From Simonsiella sp051414845 (lineage in GTDB: Bacteria; Pseudomonadota; Gammaproteobacteria; Burkholderiales; Neisseriaceae), in assembly GCA_051414845.1 (NCBI GenBank), contig CP183313.1, forward strand, positions 2,232,001 to 2,296,000: 64,000 bases of DNA, written 5' to 3'. This document shows, one piece after another, positions 53,724 to 61,733 of this stretch. The number at the start of each line of letters is the position of its first letter. The first letter of the stretch is position 1. A model generated the notes under the pieces. That model was given only the letters and a program-made list of their open reading frames with translations. It ran no database searches and was not told the origin of the DNA. A program made the translations under genes and the position numbers.

Positions 53724-54030
53724 AAGAAACGTCACTAAATTTATATGTAGTTATCATGAATTTTATTGTTAAATAATGACTATAAGTTTTAGCTACGTTG
53801 AGCCACGTTTCAGGCTGCCTGAAAGGGTTTTGTAATAGTTTCAGATTGCTAGCGCGTAAGTTATTTAATATATTGATACTTTTTGATAGCACATTCAAAA
53901 GATGTGCCTGTAAAAGATTTAGATTGGAAAAGAAAAAACTGAATGAAGTAAGATAATCAAAATTATTGCAAATAAACAATTTATAGAAAAGTATAAAAAT
54001 TTTTGAACGTTGTCGGACGATTCAGGACGC
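53724..54030. other. AT-rich spacer between torE and tRNA-fMet
   Basis: About 300 bases with one complete DUS (about 53808-53824) and no coding frame of merit. It marks the upstream edge of the tor-ccm block next to a tRNA gene, a common insertion boundary. Confidence 0.5.
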
Positions 54031-54059
54031 AAAAAAGACCGCGAAAAGCGGTCTTTTTT
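54031..54059 (-). terminator. Terminator of tRNA-fMet
   Basis: Stem AAAAAAGACCGC / GCGGTCTTTTTT with a 5-base GAAAA loop, functional on both strands, 12 bases past the tRNA 3' end. Confidence 0.85.
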
Positions 54060-54070
54060 AATTTAAAATG

Positions 54071-54147
<77 letters not shown>

Positions 54148-54160
54148 TCAGAAAGTCTGA

Positions 54161-54189
54161 ACTATACTGTTGGATTGTTTATGTGTCAA
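54161..54189 (-). promoter_or_regulatory. Promoter of tRNA-fMet
   Basis: On the minus strand TTGACA (54189-54184), a 17-base spacer and TATAGT (54166-54161), 13 bases before the tRNA. Confidence 0.85.
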
Positions 54190-54229
54190 GCTAGTTTACA
54201 TAATTAAACACTTTGATGGTTGAGTTTAC

Positions 54230-54631
54230 TTAATTGGCTTCGGTAAACATCATAATGCCGTTGATACCTGCGTCGTGAGTGAGTTGGGCAAATTCGGTTA
54301 GGTTGTCGTATCGCTGCGCGTAGCTTGCGGCTTTAATCAGCATGGGGGCGTTGAGTCCTGTTACCATAACGGAATGTTGCGGCACAATTAGTTTGAGCGC
54401 GGCGTTACAGGGGGTTGCGCCAAAAATGTCAGTTAAAATCAGTACACCGTTACCTGAATTGAGTTGCGGGATTAATTGTTGTGCTTGTTCGATAATATAT
54501 GCGTGGTCGTCGGTGGTTTCGACGTTGAGAATTTTGATGTTGTGCAGGTTTTGATTGGGAAAGAAGTGTTGTGCTAATTGGGTGTATGCTGCACCTAGTG
54601 TTTGGTGGGTAATGATGAGTAAGCCTATCAT
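54230..54631 (-). CDS. PTS EIIA component, mannose (EIIA-Man) family
   Basis: 133 residues. The phosphorylatable histidine is H9 in GLLIITHQTLG, and LTDIFGATPCNAA is the second family motif. EIIA-Man proteins accept phosphate from HPr. No IIB, IIC or IID permease genes adjoin, so as in many beta-proteobacteria it probably belongs to a regulatory, not sugar-transporting, PTS. HPr and EI are not in the window. Confidence 0.88.
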   Translation of the reverse strand: MIGLLIITHQTLGAAYTQLAQHFFPNQNLHNIKILNVETTDDHAYIIEQAQQLIPQLNSGNGVLILTDIFGATPCNAALKLIVPQHSVMVTGLNAPMLIKAASYAQRYDNLTEFAQLTHDAGINGIMMFTEAN

Positions 54632-54660
54632 AAGTGTGTTGCCCTTGATGTGTTTTGGGT

Positions 54661-54697
54661 TTTCAGGCTGCCTGAAAGAGTTTCAGGCAGCCTGAAA
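54661..54697 (-). terminator. DUS-pair terminator of the ctr operon
   Basis: TTTCAGGCTGCCTGAAA (54661-54677) and TTTCAGGCAGCCTGAAA (54681-54697) form a hairpin just 4 bases beyond the ctrD stop. Confidence 0.75.
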
Positions 54698-54700
54698 TGC

Positions 54701-55351
54701 TTAGAGTTTGGAACGATAGTAGGCGTAGGCTTGATCCATGTTTTCAAATTGGTGGAGTTTGCCTGCGTCGAGTACCATGGCGTTGTCGCAGTATTGTTTC
54801 ATCGCGCTTTCGCTGTGGGAGACGAGGATAATGGAGCGGTCTTTGCGTCGCTCAAATAGCTCGTATTTGCACTTTTCAGAAAAGCGGGAGTCGCCTACGG
54901 CAATCACTTCGTCAATTAGGTAGCAGTCAAATTCTACGGCGAGCGATAAGGCGAATGCGAGGCGAGCTTTCATGCCTGAGGAGTAGCGTTTTACGGGCTC
55001 GTTGAGATAGGTGCCGAGTTCGGAAAATTCTTCGGTAAAGTCGCGCACATAGTCGGTATCAACGTTGTAAATGCGACAGATAAAGCGCAAGTTATCCGTG
55101 CCTGTTAGGCTGCCTTGAAATGCGCCTGAGAAGGCGAGTGGCCATGAGATGCTCATGGTGCGCTGAATTTCGCCTTCGGTTGGTGGTTCTACGCCGCTGA
55201 GTAGGCGGATTAGGGTGGATTTACCTGCGCCGTTGCGTCCGAGAATGCCGACTTTTTCGCCTTTTTGTAGGGTGAAATTGATGTCGTCCAGTACGGTTTT
55301 CCAGCCTTGGCGGGTGCGATAGCGTTTGCTGACGTGTTCTACGGATATCAT
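54701..55351 (-). CDS. ctrD: Capsule polysaccharide export ATPase CtrD
   Basis: 216 residues, KpsT family: Walker A GRNGAGKST, signature YSSGMKARLAFALSL, Walker B CYLIDEVIAVGD. It powers capsule export across the inner membrane with CtrC. It overlaps ctrC by 4 bases. Confidence 0.95.
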   Translation of the reverse strand: MISVEHVSKRYRTRQGWKTVLDDINFTLQKGEKVGILGRNGAGKSTLIRLLSGVEPPTEGEIQRTMSISWPLAFSGAFQGSLTGTDNLRFICRIYNVDTDYVRDFTEEFSELGTYLNEPVKRYSSGMKARLAFALSLAVEFDCYLIDEVIAVGDSRFSEKCKYELFERRKDRSIILVSHSESAMKQYCDNAMVLDAGKLHQFENMDQAYAYYRSKL

Positions 55352-56145
55352 CCCGGTTCAACTCCTTTGCTGAATTGGCGCACGAGTAATAAGCCTAATA
55401 GGGTTAAAACGAGGTTGCATAGGATTAAGTACCATGGATTTTCAAAGGTGGGGATGCTGCCGCCGAAGTAGCCGTGGCGAAACATTTCGGTGCCGTGAAT
55501 CATGGGGATTTTGAGCGCGTGGCTTTGTATGTTTTGTGGTAATGAGTAAACAAAAAAGAGTGCGCCTGAAACAGGAAGCAGGATGAAACTGAATGCCCCC
55601 CAAAGTTTGCCAAATGCGTCAAAATAATAGGCGATTGAGCAAATAACCAAGCCCAAACCAATAGCAAACCATGCCATAAGCAACCATGCTAGCGTCATAT
55701 AAAACACATCATCAGGCATAGGTATCCAATCGAGGAAAACAAATAATGCCATGATGACGATTTGCGCAATCGTTGCCCCCATAATCTCCAAAAACATGCG
55801 CGCAAAAATGGTGTCTAATACGCGCACATTGCGATGGTAAAGCAAACTTTGGTTGGCGGTAATCGCGCCAATAGCACGGTTAGAAGCGTTGCGCCACATC
55901 ATCGCCATTGGGTAGCCTGTAATCATAAACGCAACAATGTTGAGCGACGAAAAATGTGACGCGCGAACGTATTTCCACATCAGCACAATCATCAAAGTCA
56001 TCAACATCGGTTCAACGAATAGCCATAAAAAACCGATATTGTTGCGCCCATAGCGTGTAATGATTTCACGCATGAGTAGCGCGCCCACGACTCTTTTTTG
56101 AATCGCGAGTGACTCCCAAAATGTGGTTTTATGCAATGCTTTCAT
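55348..56145 (-). CDS. ctrC: Capsule polysaccharide export permease CtrC
   Basis: 265 residues, six transmembrane segments, KpsM-type ABC-2 permease (ALLMREIITRYGRNNIGFLWLFVEPMLM). It overlaps ctrB by one base and ctrD by four. Confidence 0.95.
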   Translation of the reverse strand: MKALHKTTFWESLAIQKRVVGALLMREIITRYGRNNIGFLWLFVEPMLMTLMIVLMWKYVRASHFSSLNIVAFMITGYPMAMMWRNASNRAIGAITANQSLLYHRNVRVLDTIFARMFLEIMGATIAQIVIMALFVFLDWIPMPDDVFYMTLAWLLMAWFAIGLGLVICSIAYYFDAFGKLWGAFSFILLPVSGALFFVYSLPQNIQSHALKIPMIHGTEMFRHGYFGGSIPTFENPWYLILCNLVLTLLGLLLVRQFSKGVEPG

Positions 56146-57359
56146 TAGTTTTTATGCTCACGAACGCTGGCACCCAGTAATTTCAAAATGCCATAAACCA
56201 TTAAGCTGATGAAGAAAGTTGCCACAATATTGTAGATACGGTCAGGTTTTTGTGGCATATCGGGGCGGTTGGGTTGTGCTACGACTTCCAAATACAATTG
56301 CTGTCTATCCGCTTCCGCGCGTGCGCTTTCTAGGGCGGTCATGGCGGCAGCTAATTGTTTTTCTGCCAAATCGTTTTCCAGCGTTAATTGCTGGTATTGC
56401 GCCGCTTGATTGGCAATCGAACGTCCAGTTTTACCCGTCATCAATTGCGTTTGTTTACGAATTTCAGCTTGTAAACTTTTTTCGCGCGTTTGCAAGCCTT
56501 CAATTTGTGGATTTTCAGGGGTTACCGCGCGCACTTGGTCTAATTGCGTTTGAATAGCGATTAACTCGTCTTGCAGTTTGGAAATCAATGCCAACTGCAT
56601 ACCCGATTGCTCTTTCAAATCCAATACACCATTTTTGGTGCGATAAGCCATTAATTCTTCAGCGGTAACTCGTACTGCTTCTTGCGCTGTGGTCACATTA
56701 TTTTCCGCAAACGTAATCGTATCTTTGCGGGCGCGGTCATTGATTTGGTTAATTAAATGCTCACCTTTTTTCAACAATGCCTGATTGATTTGTTGCGATT
56801 GCTCGGGATTAAAGCCCCAAACACGCAAAGTAGAAATACCCGAAATAGAGTCAAAACCAATGCCGACTTTTTCGCTGTAATACTGATAAAATGCCTCGTC
56901 AGAATTTAATTTTTCTAAGTTAAATCCATTAAATCGGCTAATCACATCGCCTTGTTGCTCATAAAATGAGCGCACAGGAATCGTTTTCGACAATTCGCCC
57001 AAAGCCGAGCGCGAGCGCATATATTCTTGCACGGCATAAGTATCATCTTGCGAGCGCGCAATACCCATGCCTTGAAACAAAGCCCCCAAAGCCCCCGCGC
57101 TTGCCTGATTTTTTGCCGAGCGCACGACAAAACTCGATTGCGACACATATTGGTCAGATGCAATCGCGCCAAAATACACCGCAGAAATCGCCGTAGGCAA
57201 AGCCACCACCACCCAAATCAACCAATTAAACGGCTTACGCTTTTTTGGCACTTTAATCACTTCAGGTCTCACTTTTTCAGGCTGCGGTGCTGCCTTAGCC
57301 TGCTCGCTTTCATTGGTAGCAGCAGTGGTTTCACTTGGTTTTTGTTCAGATTCAGACAT
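56145..57359 (-). CDS. ctrB: Capsule export co-polymerase-like protein CtrB
   Basis: 404 residues, KpsE/Wzz-type: a charged N-terminal cytosolic segment, a first transmembrane helix (FNWLIWVVVALPTAISAVYF), a periplasmic coiled coil and a second helix near the C-terminus (IVATFFISLMVYGILKLL). It bridges CtrC and CtrA. The N-terminal 40 residues are Glu/Pro/Lys-rich. Confidence 0.94.
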   Translation of the reverse strand: MSESEQKPSETTAATNESEQAKAAPQPEKVRPEVIKVPKKRKPFNWLIWVVVALPTAISAVYFGAIASDQYVSQSSFVVRSAKNQASAGALGALFQGMGIARSQDDTYAVQEYMRSRSALGELSKTIPVRSFYEQQGDVISRFNGFNLEKLNSDEAFYQYYSEKVGIGFDSISGISTLRVWGFNPEQSQQINQALLKKGEHLINQINDRARKDTITFAENNVTTAQEAVRVTAEELMAYRTKNGVLDLKEQSGMQLALISKLQDELIAIQTQLDQVRAVTPENPQIEGLQTREKSLQAEIRKQTQLMTGKTGRSIANQAAQYQQLTLENDLAEKQLAAAMTALESARAEADRQQLYLEVVAQPNRPDMPQKPDRIYNIVATFFISLMVYGILKLLGASVREHKN

Positions 57360-57377
57360 TATTAAATCCTCAATCCT

Positions 57378-58568
57378 TTAATTAGCAATACGTTCAATAT
57401 TGTAAAAACTGCTGGTAACAGGCGATAAAACAAACTGCAAGAATTTCTGCAATTCCGCTGTCGGTGCATTAGCAACATACACAATATCTTTATCGCGCAT
57501 TTGAATGCGTTGCAACCAGAACAAAGAATGCGGGTCTTTCAAATTCACGCGATACACCACAGGAATGTCCATGCGCGGCGTAAAACCTTTTGCCAGCCAA
57601 GCTTGGCGTTTTTGTTCAGGCAGGCTGCTTAAAGGTTGATAGCGGAATACAAACACGCCACGCGCATCTGCACGACGGTCTTGCAAACCACCCATTTCAC
57701 CCATCGCCTCGCCCAAATTCATGCCACGCGCTGCAAAACGAATTTGTTGATTTTTGCCCACTGCGCCCAAAGCCGTGAAACTCAACGGCGTCGCCATCAT
57801 CGTCAGCACATCGCCCGAGCGCAACACAATATTCTCCGAAGGATTCGCCGTTACCGTTTCCAAAGAAATCGTGCGCACCTGATTGCCGCGCGTTAATTGC
57901 AGTGAAATTTCCTGTACGCCTGTTTCCACGCCGCCCACAGCCGCCACAGCATCCAAAATGCGTTCACGATGTGCCGTCAAAGGCATACGCACGCTGCGAC
58001 CTGCGCGAATCACAGTAATATTCGCCGAATTATTTTGCACCACACGCACCAAAGCTTGCGGCTGATTCGCCTTACGTTTCAGGCTGGCAACAATATTTTG
58101 CTGGATTTGCGCAGGCGTTTTGCCTTTTACCGACAACTGACCCACAAACGGAATCGAAATCAAGCCATTTTCGCCGACTAATTGTTCAGGCAGCTTAATC
58201 ACTTGCGCTGTGCCCGAGCCCGCCGAATTAATCGCCCCGCCAAACAAAACCGCAGGCGGTGCTTCCCAAATCGTCACTTCCAGCACATCGCCCAAGCCCA
58301 CCGCGTCCACACCCGCGCCGCGTCCGTCCAAATCTACCAAACTTTCATTGGTTGGATTACCGCTCAAACCCGCAGAAATCGCGTCCGTCATATCAATCAC
58401 TTCCACGCGCGGCAAAGCCTTCGCCTCATCCGTGGTTGGTTCTTTTGATAAATTGGTCACCTTGCTCAAACTCGGGCCAGAAGTCGGCACGGTATTACAC
58501 GCCGAGAGCAATAAAACAGCGCACACGGCAAAAGCAAGTGGTTGGCGAACAAAGGGGGCATTCAGCAT
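57378..58568 (-). CDS. ctrA: Outer-membrane capsule export lipoprotein CtrA
   Basis: 396 residues from the ATG at 58568, preceded by AGGAGC. An ATG at 58586 is in frame but less likely. Signal peptide with lipobox LLSAC, then Wza-type polysaccharide export domains (DVLEVTIWEAPP, GLISIPFVGQLSVKGKTPAQI). It forms the outer-membrane channel. First gene of ctrABCD. No capsule synthesis or lipA/lipB genes are next to it, in contrast to the compact meningococcal cps locus. Confidence 0.94.
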   Translation of the reverse strand: MLNAPFVRQPLAFAVCAVLLLSACNTVPTSGPSLSKVTNLSKEPTTDEAKALPRVEVIDMTDAISAGLSGNPTNESLVDLDGRGAGVDAVGLGDVLEVTIWEAPPAVLFGGAINSAGSGTAQVIKLPEQLVGENGLISIPFVGQLSVKGKTPAQIQQNIVASLKRKANQPQALVRVVQNNSANITVIRAGRSVRMPLTAHRERILDAVAAVGGVETGVQEISLQLTRGNQVRTISLETVTANPSENIVLRSGDVLTMMATPLSFTALGAVGKNQQIRFAARGMNLGEAMGEMGGLQDRRADARGVFVFRYQPLSSLPEQKRQAWLAKGFTPRMDIPVVYRVNLKDPHSLFWLQRIQMRDKDIVYVANAPTAELQKFLQFVLSPVTSSFYNIERIAN

Positions 58569-58683
58569 TGTGCTGCTCCTATACAAACTTTGTACATAAA
58601 AAATGCGCTATTCTAACATCAAATTAGGCAACACACAGCGATTTTGCACAAATCAAACACCGCAACTAAAACGACTCAATCAT

Positions 58684-58880
58684 GGAGTGCGGACGTCACC
58701 GTCCGTCATTCGCGCGTAGAGTGTCAATGTTTTGCTTGTGCTTTTGCGGACGAGGACGTCCGCGCTCCAATTTTTTCAGGCAGCCTGAAGCCGTAGGGTG
58801 GGCTCTGCCCACCATTTTTTCATCACATCAATGATTTAAATTTTGCGTGAAACTTTTTCGGTGGGCAAAGCCCACCCTAC
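58684..58880. repeat. Two palindromic repeats between ctrA and the decayed methylase
   Basis: A GGAGTGCGGACG...CGTCCGCGCTCC hairpin (58684-58769) and a GTAGGGTGGGCTCTGCCCACC...GCCCACCCTAC type hairpin (58793-58880), with DUS copies between and after them. No gene lies in 58587-58964. Confidence 0.7.
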
Positions 58881-58964
58881 GAAAATGGCAAATTTTCAGG
58901 CTGCCTGAAAACCCTTAAAGCATTATAATCCGCCACTTAGTTCCACTCTTTCCAACAAAAAATC

Positions 58965-60759
58965 ATGCCTGCTCCTACCCTAAAACAACAACTCACTCTC
59001 GCAACCAAATTCGCCGAAAACTGGCAACACGAAACCAACGAACGTCGCGAAAAAGACAGCTTTTGGAACGATTTTTTCGCCATTTTCGGTATGAATCGCC
59101 AAAAATACGCCAGTTTTGAATTTGCCGTGAAAGACGCGAAAAACAACACGCAATTTGTGGACGTGTTCTACAAAGGCGTGTTTCTTGCCGAACACAAATC
59201 CGCCAAAAAAGATTTAGGCCGCGCCAAAGAGCAAGCCGAACGCTACATGCTACATTGCTGAAATTCGCGCACGCTGCCTGAAAAAAATTGCCCGAATTTT
59301 ACGCGGCGTCGGATTTCGCGCAATTTCACTTGTTCCGCCACTTGCCCATTGACGGCGAAGTGAACGAATGGCGATTTGCGATTGCCCAATTGCTGCAACA
59401 CATTGAATGCGGCGTATTTCAATTTATGCTGGGGCTGGAAGGCAAAATCCGCGCCCAACAAGCGGAAGCGAACATCAAAGCGGCAGAAATCATTGGCAGC
59501 CTGTACGACGCATTCTGCGCCGAACAAATTTACGATGAACGCTAATTGCGCTTGTTCATCACGCGCTTACTGTTTTTGTTTTTCGCGGACGACAGCTCGG
59601 TGTTTTCGCGCAATTATCTGTTTCAGGATTTTTTGGACGCGCAACGCGATGCGGATGTTTTTTTATATAAAATCAACAGTTTAGTCAATGTGTTGAATTT
59701 GTCCAACGATAAATAGAACGCGGCGTAAAAGGCGAATTTTGCAGGATTTGAATATGTGAACGGCGGTTTATTCCGCGAGCCGTTGCGCGAATTTGCGTTT
59801 ACGGCGGATTTGTTGGCGAAACTGCAAGCGGCGAGCCGTTTTGATTGGTCGGGCATTTCGCCTGAAATTTTCGGTACGCTGTTTCAAAGCGTAATGAACG
59901 AGACGGAACGGCGCGAAGCAGGTGCACATTACACAGAAGCGGATAATATTGAAAAAGTGATTAACAGCTTGTTTTTAGAAGATTTATGCGCTGAATTTGC
60001 ACAAATTCAGGCAGCCAAAGGCAATAAAAACAAATTGATTGGCGAGTTTTACCAAAAAATTCAATCGCTGCGTTTTCTTGACCCTGCTTGCGGCTGCGGT
60101 AATTTTTTGATTGTGGCGTACGATCATTTGCGCCAACTGGAAGACGATGTGATTGCGGAAATCTTATCCAGAAAAAAACAATGATTTGTTTGGCAATGAA
60201 CCTGTGGTGCAATGCCATTTGAACCAATTTCACGGCATTGAGATTGACGAATTTGCCACCATGATTGCGCGTGTGGCGATGTGGCTGAAAAATCATCAAT
60301 GCAATCGCCGCACAGATATTCGTTTTTCAGGCCGCGTGAAATGCGAAACTTTGCCGCTGACCGATGAAGCGCACATTGTTCATGAGAACAGCTTGCACGT
60401 GGAGTGGGCGGCGGCGGATTTTATTTTTGGCAATCCGCCGTTTATCGGTTTAACGTATTAAAGCGCGGAACAGAAAACGGACACGCAAAACATTTCAGGC
60501 TGCCTGAAAAAATTCGGGAATCTTGGATTATGTGGCGAATTGGTATGTGAAAGCGGCGAAGATTATGCGCGACAATCCGCGTGTGCAAACGGCGTCTGTG
60601 TCCACCAATTCCATTACGCAGGGGCAGCAAGTGGAAGCCTTGTGGGGTGAATTGTTGGCGTGGGGCGTGGAAATCTCTTTTGCCCATCGCACGTTTCAAT
60701 GGACGAGCCAAGCGAGCAGCAAAGTGGCGGTGCATTGTGTGATTATTGGTTTTCGAATT
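58965..60759 (+). pseudogene. Decayed type IIG restriction-modification enzyme
   Basis: Fragments in successive frames join into one protein: MPAPTLKQQLTLATKFAENW (58965-59261), EFYAASDFAQFHLFRHL (about 59288-59545), LLFLFFADDSSVFSRNYLF (about 59549-59715), GGLFREPLREF to DPACGCGNFLIVAYDHL (59756-60184, SAM motif I), FHGIEIDEFATMIARVAMWL to NPPFIGLTY (60185-60461, catalytic motif IV NPPF) and a further piece at 60523-60759. At least four stops or frameshifts break it, and the target-recognition region is gone. This is the class of large adenine methylases fused to a nuclease. No active product is expected. Confidence 0.85.
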
Positions 60760-60760
60760 G

Positions 60761-60942
60761 GAGCGGGCGCGGCTCGCGCCCAAATCGCCGAGTCCAGTAA
60801 AGCTAAGATGTGGGAGCGAGCCGCACCCGCTCCGATATTGGCTGCCTGAAAGATAAGTTTTACACGTCCACGTTTAAAGTATTAAAATAAATACCCATTC
60901 ATCTTTCAGGCAGCCTAAAACTTTTTCAGGCTGCCTGAAAGA
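60761..60942. repeat. Hairpin and DUS pair between the methylase remnant and the toxin-antitoxin genes
   Basis: GGAGCGGGCGCGGCTCGC...GCGAGCCGCACCCGCTCC (60760-60833) is an inverted repeat. CTTTCAGGCAGCC and GGCTGCCTGAAAG (60903-60942) form a second hairpin. Confidence 0.65.
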
Positions 60943-60965
60943 TTGCCACCAAGAGGAACGCAATC

Positions 60966-61241
60966 ATGCAAACAATTACCTGTCAAGAATTTAACCGCCG
61001 CACCAGCCATGTACAAAAAATGGCGGAGCGTGAACCCGTGTTGATTACGCAACATGGCAAACCTGCGTTTGTATTGCAGTCGTATCAAAATTATGAAAAA
61101 AATCAAAAAGCAGGCAAAAGTTTTTTGCAGGTTTTATTGGATGCGAATTTGCCGCCTGAATTAGGCGATATTGAATTAGAAATTTCGCCACGCAGCACAG
61201 GGCAACGTCCGCCCGTAGACTTGAGTATGGAGGATGAATGA
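60966..61241 (+). CDS. Phd/YefM-family antitoxin
   Basis: 91 residues with the family start MQTITCQEFNRRTSHVQKMAE and EPVLITQHGKPAFVLQSYQNY. The N-terminal half dimerises and binds DNA, probably repressing its own operon. The C-terminal half is disordered and should wrap the toxin. The toxin ATG overlaps its TGA. Confidence 0.85.
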   Translation: MQTITCQEFNRRTSHVQKMAEREPVLITQHGKPAFVLQSYQNYEKNQKAGKSFLQVLLDANLPPELGDIELEISPRSTGQRPPVDLSMEDE

Positions 61242-61660
61242 TGTATCTACTGGATACAAATGTGATAAGCGAAACGCGCAAAGTGTCATCAGCAAAAGCC
61301 GACCCAGCTTTGATGGCTTGGTGGCTAAATGTAAACTATGAGCAGATGTTTATCAACGCGGTGGTATTGATGGAAATGCAGCGCGGCGTGTTGGCGATGG
61401 AGCGAAACGACAAGGCGCAAGGCAAGATTTTGCGCGATTGGTACAATAAAATGGTTGTGATTTTTGAAGACCGCATTTTGCCGATTGACACGGAAACGGC
61501 GGATATTTGCGCCACGCTACACGTTCCCAATAAATCGCCCGAAAACGATGCGTGGATTGCCGCCAGCGCGTTGCAACATCGCCTAATTTTGGTGACGCGC
61601 AATACGCAAGATTTCGCCACCACGCCTGTGAAATTATTCAATCCGTTTCAGGCTGCCTGA
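61238..61660 (+). CDS. PIN-domain toxin (VapC/FitB-like ribonuclease)
   Basis: 140 residues. The PIN acidic residues are visible: D6 (LLDTNV), E46 (VVLMEMQRG), D104 (PENDAWIAA) and D125 (RNTQDF). VapC/FitB toxins cleave RNA, often tRNA or rRNA. It overlaps the antitoxin by 4 bases (ATGA). The last residues FQAA and the stop codon TGA are provided by a DUS (TTTCAGGCTGCCTGAAA), so a stop was supplied or moved by an uptake sequence. Confidence 0.88.
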   Translation: MMYLLDTNVISETRKVSSAKADPALMAWWLNVNYEQMFINAVVLMEMQRGVLAMERNDKAQGKILRDWYNKMVVIFEDRILPIDTETADICATLHVPNKSPENDAWIAASALQHRLILVTRNTQDFATTPVKLFNPFQAA

Positions 61661-61733
61661 AAGCCGTAAAACCTTGTAAAATACAATTTCTTAAATTTTT
61701 TCAAATCAGATTATTCAGATTAAGAGCAAAGCC

